In this document: piece by piece, positions 35,738 through 46,109 of the stretch | How the letters are laid out: each line of letters starts with the position of its first letter | Position numbering within the stretch: position 1 is the stretch's first letter | Assembly (NCBI RefSeq): GCF_900142105.1 | Contig: NZ_FQZS01000004.1 | Coordinates: 1-64,000 of the forward strand | Direction of reading: 5' to 3' | DNA length: 64,000 bases | Origin: Lutispora thermophila DSM 19022 | Lineage (GTDB): Bacteria > Bacillota > Clostridia > Lutisporales > Lutisporaceae | The notes under the pieces: model-generated | The model's input: only the letters and a program-made list of their open reading frames with translations | Databases searched by the model: none | What the model was told of the DNA's origin: nothing | Position numbers and translations under genes: made by a program

Positions 35738-36095
35738 CAATACGGCGGAAATACTGATATCCGTGTTTTTGGGAGCCTTGGGGCAAACCATATTGAAATT
35801 GGGGGCAAACAAGTTGGGAGCCATTTCATTGTCCTTAAGGACTATAGTAAAGGATGTACTACATATATTGATAATACCTGAGATACTAATAGGACTGATT
35901 CTCTTCGGCAGCAGCTTCCTGCTGTGGATAAAGGTTCTCACAAAGGCAGATTTAAGCTACGCCTATCCTATGGTGAGCCTAGGCTATATTCTTGTGGCAC
36001 TGCTTTCAAAGTTATTGTTCAATGAAGCCTTTACATTTAACAAGATTATAGGTATTGGCATGATAGTTTCAGGAGTGTTTATACTCAATAGATAG
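35730..36095 (+). CDS. small four-helix DMT/EamA-like membrane protein (ArnE/F-type flippase candidate)
   Basis: A 121-residue protein with four membrane segments, ending SLGYILVALLSKLLFNEAFTFNKIIGIGMIVSGVFIL, the pattern of the small multidrug resistance/EamA half-transporters. In the Arn pathway proteins of this size and shape move undecaprenyl-phosphate-sugar across the membrane. The genetic neighbours (GT2 upstream, GT39 downstream) suggest the same role here. AGAGGTG is 5 nt before ATG at 35730; overlaps the GT2 stop. Confidence 0.88.
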   Translation: MNSNTAEILISVFLGALGQTILKLGANKLGAISLSLRTIVKDVLHILIIPEILIGLILFGSSFLLWIKVLTKADLSYAYPMVSLGYILVALLSKLLFNEAFTFNKIIGIGMIVSGVFILNR

Positions 36096-36106
36096 GATTG
36101 GTTGGA

Positions 36107-37543
36107 ATGAGTAATAGAAAATGCACCATAGCCATGACCATGTTGGTTTTTCTTTTTATTTTTGCATTGAGGATTCCCCATATCAATAACTCTCCATGTG
36201 AGCAGGGAGATTATTGGCGACAGAGCGATACAGAATCAATAGCAAGGAACTTTATTGAGGATAGATTCAATATATTTTATCCTCAATTTAATTATGATGG
36301 GGAAAAACCTAATTATGTACAATTGGAATTCCAGATAACCACTTTTCTCATCGCTCTGCTCTATAAAACCTTTGGTTATCATTACTATTTGGCAAGACTT
36401 GTCCCTATAACTTTCTTTATGGGATCTTCAATATATTTATATCTTATAGCAAAAAGATATTACGGCAATCCGGAGGCCTGGTATGCTGTCATTGCCTACG
36501 CCATAATGCCCATGAATATATTTTATACCAGAGCTATAATGCCTGAATCGGCAGCATTGTTCTTTTTTATAGGAGCCTTTTATTATTTTACAAAATGGTA
36601 TGAGAATGAAAAGTTATCTGCATTATTTACATCAGCCATTTTTACATGCTTATCCATATCCCAGAAAACCCCAACCATTTTTATAGGACTTGCTATGATT
36701 TTTCTTGTGGTCAAGAAATATGGATTAAGATTTGTGTTCAAGTGGGAACTCTGGGTTTTTGCAATTATATCGCTGTTGCCAAACACAATCTATATTCAAT
36801 GGTCCAGAGAAATAGCAGAATTTGATTATGTTACCAACATCGGTCTTCTTCACATAGTACCCAAAAGCCTCAAAGCATTTGCCGATATTGAATCTTATAA
36901 GCTTGCGGGAGGGGAAATAGTTGCAGCTGTATCTACGGGACTAATAATTCCAATTATGGCAGGACTCATAAGTTCAAAATGGACCAAAGATTACCCTGTG
37001 CTTTGCTGGACTTTTGCAATGCTTTTGGAGGTTATTGCTGTGGCAGCGGTGATAAAGCTAAGATATTACTTTATATTTATTACACCCATTGCAGCTATAT
37101 GGGCAGGAAAGACTCTGGGCAAGCTGGGAGAGGGCAGAAGAGTTGTTTTTTCGGTACTTATGGGGTTATCAATTTTGGCTTTATGGAATTATAAAAGCTG
37201 CAAATCATTTTTTGTTGAAAAGGATACTATACTTAAACAGGCAGAAGTAATCAGAAGGTACACCGAAAAAGATGATTTGATAGTAATAGGCACATTAGAA
37301 CCGACTTTGTTGAATCAATCAGGTAGAAACGGCTGGAGAGCGAATATTAAATATCATAAAGATATTCCTTCAGGAGCTGAGAGCGAGATAAATTATCTAA
37401 TAGAAAAGGGAGCCAAATATTTCAGCCCTTTAGAGGGATGCATATATGGAGATGATGGGAGCTATAGGAAATATCTTGATGAGAACTTTGAGAAGCTGGG
37501 AGATGGGGATTACTTTATTTATAAGCTACAGGACGGGAAATAA
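36107..37543 (+). CDS. GT39-family (ArnT/PMT-like) membrane glycosyltransferase
   Basis: About 478 residues with ten to twelve membrane segments. It has the family early loop with charged residues after the first segment (QGDYWRQSDTESIARNF; acidic catalytic pair region) and a soluble C-terminal tail. It should transfer a sugar from a polyprenyl phosphate to an extracytoplasmic acceptor (protein, teichoic acid or lipid). Start uncertain: ATG at 36107 or TTG at 36098, both with weak sites. Third gene of the GT2-flippase-GT39 operon. Confidence 0.88.
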   Translation: MSNRKCTIAMTMLVFLFIFALRIPHINNSPCEQGDYWRQSDTESIARNFIEDRFNIFYPQFNYDGEKPNYVQLEFQITTFLIALLYKTFGYHYYLARLVPITFFMGSSIYLYLIAKRYYGNPEAWYAVIAYAIMPMNIFYTRAIMPESAALFFFIGAFYYFTKWYENEKLSALFTSAIFTCLSISQKTPTIFIGLAMIFLVVKKYGLRFVFKWELWVFAIISLLPNTIYIQWSREIAEFDYVTNIGLLHIVPKSLKAFADIESYKLAGGEIVAAVSTGLIIPIMAGLISSKWTKDYPVLCWTFAMLLEVIAVAAVIKLRYYFIFITPIAAIWAGKTLGKLGEGRRVVFSVLMGLSILALWNYKSCKSFFVEKDTILKQAEVIRRYTEKDDLIVIGTLEPTLLNQSGRNGWRANIKYHKDIPSGAESEINYLIEKGAKYFSPLEGCIYGDDGSYRKYLDENFEKLGDGDYFIYKLQDGK

Positions 37544-37695
37544 ACATTTTAGTTTACATAATCAGTATGTAGCCTGCCAATAAATATTCGTATCATATAA
37601 CCTTAAAAGGATTGTGTACGGTAACCATATGGATTAAAATGGAATTAACCATACATAATCATTATGAGAATTATAACTATTTAAGGAGGGTTAAG

Positions 37696-38508
37696 ATGAA
37701 AAAAGCGCATGAGGTGGATTTTAAACTTTATGGAGATGACATGCAGATAGTAGAAATTCAATTGGATCCTGGAGAAAGCGTAGTGGCAGAAGCAGGAGCG
37801 ATGATGTACATGGATGATGGCATAATGATGGATACCATATTTGGAGATGGATCTGATGATGATTCGAAGAAAAGCTTCATGGACAAAATGTTGGGGGCCG
37901 GTAAAAGGGTGCTTACTGGAGAAAGCTTGTTTATGACCATGTTTACCAACAGGGCCTATGGTAAAAAATCAGTAGCCTTTGCAGCGCCATATCCGGGAAA
38001 AATAATAGCAAAGGATCTGTCGGAATTTGGAGGAAATTTGATTTGTCAGAGAGATTCCTTCCTCTGTGCCGCAAGAGGTATCCAGGTGGAAATAGCATTC
38101 CAGAAAAATGTCGGTGCAGGTCTTTTTGGTGGTGAAGGATTTATAATGCAGAGATTGATAGGAGACGGTCTTGCATTTATGCATGCAGGTGGCACGATAA
38201 TAGAGAAGGAACTGGCACCGGGAGAAGTATTGAGGCTTGATACTGGATGTCTTGTGGCTATGACCACAACTATAGACTATAATGTTGAGTTTGTAGGAAG
38301 CGTAAAGAGTGCGTTCTTCGGAGGAGAAGGATTGTTCCTAGCCACTTTGAGGGGACCAGGACATGTATGGCTTCAATCAATCCCTTTTAGCAGATTGGCA
38401 AACAGGATAGTGGGAGCAGCAACAAAAGGCAGTGGAAGCGGCAAATCCAAAGGTGAAGGCAGCTTGCTGGGCAATATTGGGATAGGAGATTTGTTCGGAA
38501 AAGATTAA
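37696..38508 (+). CDS. AIM24 / TIGR00266 family protein
   Basis: A 270-residue beta-rich protein. [32 protein letters not shown] and the Gly-rich [26 protein letters not shown] are typical of the family. The C-terminus is Gly/Ser-rich. The biochemical function is unknown; the mitochondrial homologue Aim24 affects inner-membrane organisation. ATG at 37696 has TAAGGAGGG 6 nt upstream; the frame extends upstream to 37612 but without a site. Ends in front of a strong hairpin. Confidence 0.92.
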   Translation: MKKAHEVDFKLYGDDMQIVEIQLDPGESVVAEAGAMMYMDDGIMMDTIFGDGSDDDSKKSFMDKMLGAGKRVLTGESLFMTMFTNRAYGKKSVAFAAPYPGKIIAKDLSEFGGNLICQRDSFLCAARGIQVEIAFQKNVGAGLFGGEGFIMQRLIGDGLAFMHAGGTIIEKELAPGEVLRLDTGCLVAMTTTIDYNVEFVGSVKSAFFGGEGLFLATLRGPGHVWLQSIPFSRLANRIVGAATKGSGSGKSKGEGSLLGNIGIGDLFGKD

Positions 38509-38525
38509 GTGTAATAAAAAAATCG

Positions 38526-38566
38526 TCCCCACCATAGATTTAACTAATAAATAGTCTAGGGTGGGG
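38526..38566 (+). promoter_or_regulatory. hairpin covering the spmA ribosome binding site
   Basis: CCCCACC (38527-38533) pairs with GGTGGGG (38560-38566), extended inward by about six more pairs. The right arm is the only good Shine-Dalgarno for spmA (GTG at 38573). The preceding A tract and following TTATTT also let it work as a terminator of the AIM24 gene. Confidence 0.65.
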
Positions 38567-38572
38567 TTATTT

Positions 38573-39160
38573 GTGATCAACAAGATATGGTTTTTTATAA
38601 TTGCGTTTTCCGTAGCCTTTGCTGCAACCAACGGAAAGCTGGAAGCTTTAAATGAGGAAATATTCACTTCATTGAAATCCTCTGTTGATATCTCACTGGG
38701 GCTTTTGGGGAATCTTATGTTATGGTGTGGTATATTAAAGGCGGCGGAGAAGGCGGGTTTGGTGGAAAAGCTTGGTTACATTATCAGACCTGTGTTAGGT
38801 TTATTGTTTAGAGATATACCTGAGAAAAGTGCTGCCATGGGTGCCATGGTTATGAATATCACATCCAATATGCTTGGATTGGGGAATGCGGCGACGCCTT
38901 TCGGACTAAAGGCCATGGCTGAACTGCAAAAATACAATAAAGACAAGAATACTGCTACCAATGCCATGGCTTTATTCTTAGTTATAAACGGTGCTCCAAT
39001 CTGCCTGATACCTTCTACCGTCATGTCAATCAGGGCCTCTCTTGGATCAAATAATCCTGGAGCTGTCATCATACCATCAATGATCACTTCTCTGGCAGCT
39101 TTGACTGTAGGAGTTATCTGCTGCAAGATATTTGAAAAAAGGGAGGGCAAGATGGAATGA
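38573..39160 (+). CDS. spmA: spore maturation protein A
   Basis: A 195-residue nucleoside-recognition (Gate) domain membrane protein: MINKIWFFIIAFSVAFAATNGKLEALNEEIF, GLLGNLMLWCGILKAAEKAGL, NITSNMLGLGNAATPFGLKAM. SpmA and SpmB are needed for dehydration of the spore core in B. subtilis. GTG at 38573 lies 6 nt after GGTGGGG and gives a length close to B. subtilis SpmA; the GTG at 38561 is within the hairpin. Overlaps spmB by 4 bases. Confidence 0.95.
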   Translation: MINKIWFFIIAFSVAFAATNGKLEALNEEIFTSLKSSVDISLGLLGNLMLWCGILKAAEKAGLVEKLGYIIRPVLGLLFRDIPEKSAAMGAMVMNITSNMLGLGNAATPFGLKAMAELQKYNKDKNTATNAMALFLVINGAPICLIPSTVMSIRASLGSNNPGAVIIPSMITSLAALTVGVICCKIFEKREGKME

Positions 39161-39666
39161 AAACCGTGATACCCTTCATAATACTGTTTATGCTGACCTA
39201 TGGATACATAAAAGGAGTGCCTGTTTATGAGGCTTTTATTGAAGGCGCAAAGGAAGGCATGAATATAACACTGAGGATTTTTCCCTATATTGTGGCTATG
39301 CTTTTGGCAGTAGGTATGCTAAGGGCATCGGGAGGCCTGGCTTTAATTGGCTTAATATTAAAACCTGTTACTGTGCTTTTAAAAGTACCGGAAGAGATAC
39401 TTCCACTAATAATTATGAAGCCATTATCGGGAAGCGGAGCATTAGGTGTATTGGCTGACATATTAAAGCGTGTAGGGCCTGATAGTTTAACAGGCATCAT
39501 AGCCTGCACAATAATAAGCAGCACTGAGACTATTTTTTACACCATAACAGTATATTTCGGGTCAATAGGAATCAAAAACATCCGCCATACACTGATGGCT
39601 GCGCTGATGGCAGATATAACGGCAATAATCGTAGCCATAGCAATATGCAGCAGGATGTTTGGATAA
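39157..39666 (+). CDS. spmB: spore maturation protein B
   Basis: A 169-residue partner of SpmA with the same gate domain: GAKEGMNITLRIFPYIVAMLLAVGMLRASG, KPLSGSGALGVLADILKRVGPDS and CTIISSTETIFYTITVYFGSIGIKN. ATGA overlap with spmA gives coupled translation. Its presence marks the organism as a spore former. Confidence 0.95.
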   Translation: MKTVIPFIILFMLTYGYIKGVPVYEAFIEGAKEGMNITLRIFPYIVAMLLAVGMLRASGGLALIGLILKPVTVLLKVPEEILPLIIMKPLSGSGALGVLADILKRVGPDSLTGIIACTIISSTETIFYTITVYFGSIGIKNIRHTLMAALMADITAIIVAIAICSRMFG

Positions 39667-39990
39667 AAGGAATGATATATCTATGGCGAAGCTTATTTAA
39701 TAAGCTAAAGCATAAATCGAGAAAACAACACGAAAGAAAGATATTAAAAATGTTAGATGTTTTGATGGAAAAGTAACACTGAAGAAGCTTGTTAAAGTGG
39801 TATATAATATAGGTGTAAAATATAATTAAGAAAAGATTAATATTAATTCCTATCGACCTGTAATCCTGCAAAAAACCCGGGACATCGATAGAAAATGAAA
39901 TTAGCTGAAATCAAGGCTTAATAAATTTAACTGTAATAATTTGCATAATCATGGTAAAATAAGAACATAGTAAATATGATATGTTTGCGG
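39667..39990 (+). promoter_or_regulatory. CRISPR leader
   Basis: AT-rich region directly 5' of the first repeat. It contains an inverted repeat CTATCGA (39850-39856) / TCGATAG (39885-39891) spanning CCTGCAAAAAACCCGGG, a likely leader element for integration or transcription. Orientation is supported by the degenerate repeat at the opposite end of the array. A 34-codon frame at 39672-39776 (MIYLWRSLFNKL...) has a poorly placed AAAGG site and is not called as a gene. Confidence 0.7.
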
Positions 39991-40953
39991 GTATCTAGAC
40001 TACCTATGAGGTATTGAAACTTGTTTGGCAGAAAGATATAAAGATGAGTTGTTGAAAGTATCTAGACTACCTATGAGGTATTGAAACATTGAAACTTCTC
40101 TTAATCTTAGACAAGCTACAGGTATCTAGACTACCTATGAGGTATTGAAACAAAAATAATAGATGAGACTTTGGCACAGATGGAAACGTATCTAGACTAC
40201 CTATGAGGTATTGAAACTATCATAGTGCCTGTATATATCATCAATGCTAAGATTGTATCTAGACTACCTATGAGGTATTGAAACCAATTTACTTGAGTCA
40301 TCTTTAATTGCCTCCTTTCGTATCTAGACTACCTATGAGGTATTGAAACTTTCACTCATTGGTAACCACTCTAACCATTCTCCAGTATCTAGACTACCTA
40401 TGAGGTATTGAAACTCTATCAGGTCTGGAACATAGCCATCATTTACTTCATCGTATCTAGACTACCTATGAGGTATTGAAACCCTACTATTACAGTCGTC
40501 ACTCCTTCTATATGCTTTGTATCTAGACTACCTATGAGGTATTGAAACACCTTTTTAACTTCTTTAATCCAATGGTCAAAGGAGTATCTAGACTACCTAT
40601 GAGGTATTGAAACCCTGTCACACCTTCCAAATTAGAAATGAAAATAAAAAGTATCTAGACTACCTATGAGGTATTGAAACAATATCCTTCGCCCAGGCTT
40701 GTATTTCTTTAGCCTTGGTATCTAGACTACCTATGAGGTATTGAAACCCGCAACAAAAACAGACCCATTGTACTTAAACAAAGTATCTAGACTACCTATG
40801 AGGTATTGAAACAATTTCTTGTTCGATAAATACCCCTTGGAACGGTCAATGTATCTAGACTACCTATGAGGTATTGAAACCCACTAATAACATCTTCTCC
40901 TCTCATAAAAGCCATAGTATCTAGACTACCTATTAGGATTTCAAGGAAGAAAC
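39991..40953 (+). CRISPR. CRISPR array, 15 repeats and 14 spacers, no cas genes in window
   Basis: Thirty-base repeats start GTATCTAGACTACC, then TATGAGGT, and end ATTGAAAC. Repeat starts: 39991, 40058, 40122, 40188, 40255, 40320, 40385, 40453, 40519, 40584, 40651, 40718, 40783, 40851 (all identical) and a degenerate last one at 40917 that diverges after 16 bases. Spacers are 34-38 bases. The ATTGAAAC 3' end, kept as the 8-base crRNA handle in type I-B, I-A and III systems, points to a type I-B-like or III system. No cas gene lies within 23 kb on the right or 39 kb on the left. Confidence 0.98.
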
Positions 40954-41074
40954 AGATTCAGAGGTAAAAATAAAAAAGTAGAATTATACAAAAGTGGTTT
41001 TTTTTCACTTTTTGATACCAAATTTAAAAGATGAATAGCTATATTTAACTCCCAAGATAATAGGGAAAATATAG

Positions 41075-41103
41075 TTGACTAAATTATCAAATTATTGTAT
41101 ATT
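41075..41103 (+). promoter_or_regulatory. promoter of the metG leader
   Basis: TTGACT (41075-41080), 17-base spacer, TATATT (41098-41103). It would start a leader of about 450 nt containing a degenerate GAGCTCAGAACTCAG tract and the T-box. Confidence 0.55.
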
Positions 41104-41223
41104 CTATAATATATATGTATTAGAGTAATGAGTTTTGAACTATGGAGTTGGGAGCTCAGAACTCAGAATCTAGGGTATCGACTAATCTAAGAGGAATACC
41201 TAAAGCTTGCATAATATAAAAGT

Positions 41224-41470
41224 TATGATGGGAAGAGTAGTCCGGAGATATGTTATAGAGAGCCGATGGTTGGTGGAAATCGGTGCAGAAGGCCGGATGA
41301 ACATGGTCCTTGAACTGTGCAGGTGAGGCAAATGCTTAGCCTGTGCCGGAAGCCCCCGTTAGGAAGGTAAAGTGATGATGGTCACTTAGCGAGGTTTTTA
41401 CTGTGAAGTAAAAATGAATTAGGGTGGTAACACGATGCTCTCGTCCCTTTGGGATTGAGAGCCTTTTTAT
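41224..41470 (+). promoter_or_regulatory. T-box riboswitch, Met specifier, before metG
   Basis: Contains a stem I with GGAAGAGTAG and AGAGAGCCGATGGTTGGTG, a specifier loop GAACATGG with ATG (41303-41305) as codon, the T-box AGGGTGGTAACACG (41421-41434), and a terminator GCTCTCGTCCC / GGGATTGAGAGC followed by CTTTTTATT (to 41470). Uncharged tRNA-Met would stabilise the antiterminator and switch on metG. The Met codon agrees with the gene downstream. Confidence 0.93.
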
Positions 41471-41536
41471 TGCAAATACTAAGGACTATAATGTCAATGT
41501 CAGTGTTTTATAAGAAAGTTCATAATAAAATTTTAA

Positions 41537-43495
<1,959 letters not shown>

Positions 43496-43716
43496 TATGC
43501 TTATTCTTCGACATTGTAGCTTTCTTATGTACTATTATCTTCTATGTGCCATAAGGAAGTATTCCTCTAGGGTATTAGGGGTTAGTGCTTAGGCTTTTTG
43601 TGAGATCGGGCTATAGAAATGTCAAAGCGAACTCTAATATTTGAATCACATATTTAATATGAACGCTATATGTTGTAGATTAAAACGCTGAAGAAGAATA
43701 GGAAGGAGGTAGCTAA

Positions 43717-44484
43717 ATGCTTTTTGATACACATGCCCATTTAGATGACAACAAATTCGATGAGGACAGAGATGCTGTCATAGCAAAATGCAAAGAAGAA
43801 GGAGTCGATCTCATACTAAATGCAGCCAGCAATTTGGTTACATCAGTAAAGGCTATAGCTTTGGCAAAAAAATATGACTTCATATACGCATCTGTAGGAG
43901 TACATCCCCACGATGCTTCGGGAATGGATGAAGACAGTTGCCAAGTGCTGGCTGAACTTGTGCAGAATAATAATAAAGTGAGGGCTATTGGTGAAATAGG
44001 TCTGGATTATTACTATGACTATTCTCCGAGGGATGTTCAAAAAAAGAGATTTGCAGAGCAGATAGATCTTGCCAAACAGCTGAATCTTCCTGTCATAATT
44101 CATGACAGGGATGCCCATGAGGACACTCTCAATATCCTGAAAAAGTCAGGAGTCAAGCAGGTGGGAGGAGTGCTTCACAGCTTTTCCGGCAGTGTGGAAA
44201 TGATGAAAGAATGCCTTAAGCTGAACCTGTATATATCTCTGTCGGGACCTGTTACATTCAAAAATGCAAGAAAGACGGTAGAAGTGGCTCAGCAAGTACC
44301 ATTGGATATGCTTCTCATAGAAACAGATAGTCCCTATCTTACCCCTGTACCCTACAGAGGGGAGAGGAATTATCCCGGTTATGTGAGATATGTGGCTGAA
44401 AAGATAGCTGCATTAAGAGATATGGATTTTGATGAAATAGCAAGTATAACAATGGAAAACGGAAAAAGGCTTTTCAAGATATAA
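43717..44484 (+). CDS. tatD: TatD-family metal-dependent hydrolase (YabD)
   Basis: A 255-residue TIM-barrel hydrolase with the family motifs in order: DTHAHLDD (metal His pair), SVGVHPHDA, IGEIGLDYYYD, VIIHDRDAHEDT, GVLHSFSGS and IETDSPYLTPVPYRGERNYP. TatD proteins are 3'-5' exo-DNases and may act on RNA. GGAAGGAGGT precedes ATG by 7 nt. Lies between metG and yabE as in B. subtilis. The 43496-43716 gap has no clear terminator. Confidence 0.96.
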   Translation: MLFDTHAHLDDNKFDEDRDAVIAKCKEEGVDLILNAASNLVTSVKAIALAKKYDFIYASVGVHPHDASGMDEDSCQVLAELVQNNNKVRAIGEIGLDYYYDYSPRDVQKKRFAEQIDLAKQLNLPVIIHDRDAHEDTLNILKKSGVKQVGGVLHSFSGSVEMMKECLKLNLYISLSGPVTFKNARKTVEVAQQVPLDMLLIETDSPYLTPVPYRGERNYPGYVRYVAEKIAALRDMDFDEIASITMENGKRLFKI

Positions 44485-44676
44485 GCTTTTAATTATATAT
44501 GTTATCTCTAATTACTGAAGCCAACTAATAATCATTGTGAAATCAATCTTGCAAGTGAAACTTTATCCTCTTTAATCAATAAGTGTAATATATGTGATGC
44601 ATAGGTAATATTATGGTATATAATCCTAGAAATTAGTGAAAAATAATAAAAGCCATGCATAGAAAACATGTAAAGT

Positions 44677-44705
44677 TTGACAATTGGGATAAAAACATAT
44701 AAAAT
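44677..44705 (+). promoter_or_regulatory. sigma-A promoter of yabE
   Basis: TTGACA (44677-44682), 17-base spacer, TAAAAT (44700-44705), about 30 bases before the yabE start codon. Confidence 0.7.
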
Positions 44706-44735
44706 ATGCTTGTTGATTAAGAAGGAGGGTAATAA

Positions 44736-45836
44736 ATGGAAATAAACTTTCACAGGTTAAGAAGTTTATTTTCTTCCCAGAAGGAATGGCAATATAAAAA
44801 TGGCCAGCTTGTAAGAAGATTCAAGAAGTCCGTTTATGTAGGCGGAGGCGTAGCAGCCATTTTTGTTTTAGCTTTGACTGCAACTATGATATTTAATATA
44901 TTAAAGAAGGACATAATAATAGTTGATGGAGGCAGGGAGACCAATATAAGTACCTTTAAGTCCACAGTGGCTGAAGTTCTTGCAGAAAAAGGTATTGAAG
45001 TTGGCCCTGATGACAGGCTTATGACTGATCTCAACAATAGGCTAGCTGACAATATGAAGATAGAAATAAAGAGAGCCAAGCCTGTAATGATAATAACTCA
45101 GGAGAGGGATATACTGCTCCATACTCTTGCTGAAACTGTAGGGCAGGTAATCCAAGAGGCCGGTGTGACTCTTGGATCATCAGACAAAGTTGATCCGGGT
45201 ATGGATACTCCCATTGATGATATTGACAAAATAAATATAGTAAGAGTTGAAGAGCGAGTAATAACCCAAACTGAGACCATTCCTTTTGAAAATGAGATAA
45301 AAAAGAATGAAAATCTGGAGAAAGGTCTTGCAAAAGTTATCAGACAAGGCAAGGCGGGGAAGAAAGAGACATCTATCAAAGTATTATATGAAAATGGAGT
45401 TGAAGCCAAAAGAGAAGTAATTGCTGAAAAGATCATACAGGAGCCTGTAGCAGGGATTATTGAGGAAGGGACAAAGACTACATTGGTTTCTTCCAGAGGA
45501 ACTGTTACGCGCTTTGTAAAGGCTATGGAAATGGTAGCTACTGCTTATGATGCAACCTATGCCAGTACGGGGAAAACTCCTGATCATCCCCAATATGGAA
45601 TAACCAGATCAGGGCTTAAAGTAAGGCATGGTATAGTTGCGGTAGATCCAAGCGTTATACCTTTGGGAACCTGGCTCTATGTGGAAGGCTATGGAGAAGC
45701 ATTGGCAGCAGATACGGGCGGTGCCATAAAAGGGAACAGAATAGACTTGTATTTTGATTCCCCGTCTGACGTAGCTAAATATGGGAAGAAAAAGGTGAAG
45801 GTATACATACTGGATAAGCCAAAATATAAATTTTAA
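44736..45836 (+). CDS. yabE: 3D-domain cell-wall protein YabE (DUF348-DUF348-G5-3D)
   Basis: A 366-residue exported or membrane-anchored protein: one membrane segment (about 35-53), two DUF348 ubiquitin-like repeats (IIIVDGGRETNISTFKSTVAEVLAEKG; VMIITQERDILLHTLAETVGQVIQEAG), a G5 domain (EERVITQTETIPFENEI...) and a C-terminal 3D domain with the three aspartates in AVDPSVIPLGTWLYV, AADTGGAIKGNRID and LYFDS. It resembles resuscitation-promoting factors and probably cleaves peptidoglycan. AAGGAGGG lies 8 nt upstream. In B. subtilis yabE is similarly placed before rnmV. Confidence 0.95.
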   Translation: MEINFHRLRSLFSSQKEWQYKNGQLVRRFKKSVYVGGGVAAIFVLALTATMIFNILKKDIIIVDGGRETNISTFKSTVAEVLAEKGIEVGPDDRLMTDLNNRLADNMKIEIKRAKPVMIITQERDILLHTLAETVGQVIQEAGVTLGSSDKVDPGMDTPIDDIDKINIVRVEERVITQTETIPFENEIKKNENLEKGLAKVIRQGKAGKKETSIKVLYENGVEAKREVIAEKIIQEPVAGIIEEGTKTTLVSSRGTVTRFVKAMEMVATAYDATYASTGKTPDHPQYGITRSGLKVRHGIVAVDPSVIPLGTWLYVEGYGEALAADTGGAIKGNRIDLYFDSPSDVAKYGKKKVKVYILDKPKYKF

Positions 45837-45840
45837 TAAT

Positions 45841-45925
45841 CTATAGCGCGGGGAAGGACCACTGCAGGCAGGTCATGTGCCCTGCTGGGGAATGCCCCCG
45901 ATGCTGTTGTTACAGAATACCTAGG
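45841..45925 (+). other. GC-rich structured intergenic element of unknown nature
   Basis: Between yabE and its terminator lies an unusually GC-rich block in an AT-rich gap. Possible stems: GCAGG/CCTGC enclosing TCATGTGC, GGGG/CCCC with loop AATG, and CTGT/ACAG. It matches no riboswitch class I can recall, and I see no open frame with a start and site. It could be a small RNA, a riboswitch upstream of the terminator, or the 3' UTR of yabE. Confidence 0.35.
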
Positions 45926-45932
45926 TTATGGT

Positions 45933-45964
45933 GACACATCATTTTATGGTGTGTCTTTTCTTAT
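45933..45964 (+). terminator. Rho-independent terminator after yabE
   Basis: GACACATCA (45933-45941) / TGGTGTGTC (45947-45955) then TTTTCTT. It joins directly to repeat copy C. Confidence 0.85.
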
Positions 45965-46081
45965 AATGCATTTAACGGGAAGAATGAATTTTTTAATTTA
46001 TACTTTTCGTTAAATGCATTTCAAGAAAGGCTACCTTAGCTGTTATAAATGATATGTTTTAAATGAAAACCTTTCTTATAA
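45958..46081 (+). repeat. two-hairpin intergenic repeat, copy C
   Basis: Outer arm AATGCATTTAACG (45965-45977) pairs perfectly with CGTTAAATGCATT (46008-46020); the inner stem is weaker than in copies A and B. The joint is CATTTCAAGAAAGGCT, and the second stem ends ACCTTTCTTATAA. It lies in the leader of rnmV. Confidence 0.85.
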
Positions 46082-46109
46082 GCCATATGAATGATTTGGG
46101 GGAAGAAAA

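Noticed and set aside
39672-39776. 34-codon frame (MIYLWRSLFNKL...) between spmB and the CRISPR leader
   Set aside because: The AAAGG sequence is only one base from the ATG, no homologue is recalled, and it sits in AT-rich leader DNA.
40954-41074. Additional CRISPR repeats or a cas gene right of the array
   Set aside because: No further repeat-like sequence after the degenerate one at 40917 and no coding frame before the metG leader.
45841-45925. GC-rich element as RNase P RNA, c-di-AMP (ydaO) or SRP RNA
   Set aside because: A GGGGAAGGACC and ACAGAA wording superficially recalls RNase P, but the element is far too short and lacks the remaining conserved regions; ydaO and SRP signatures are absent.
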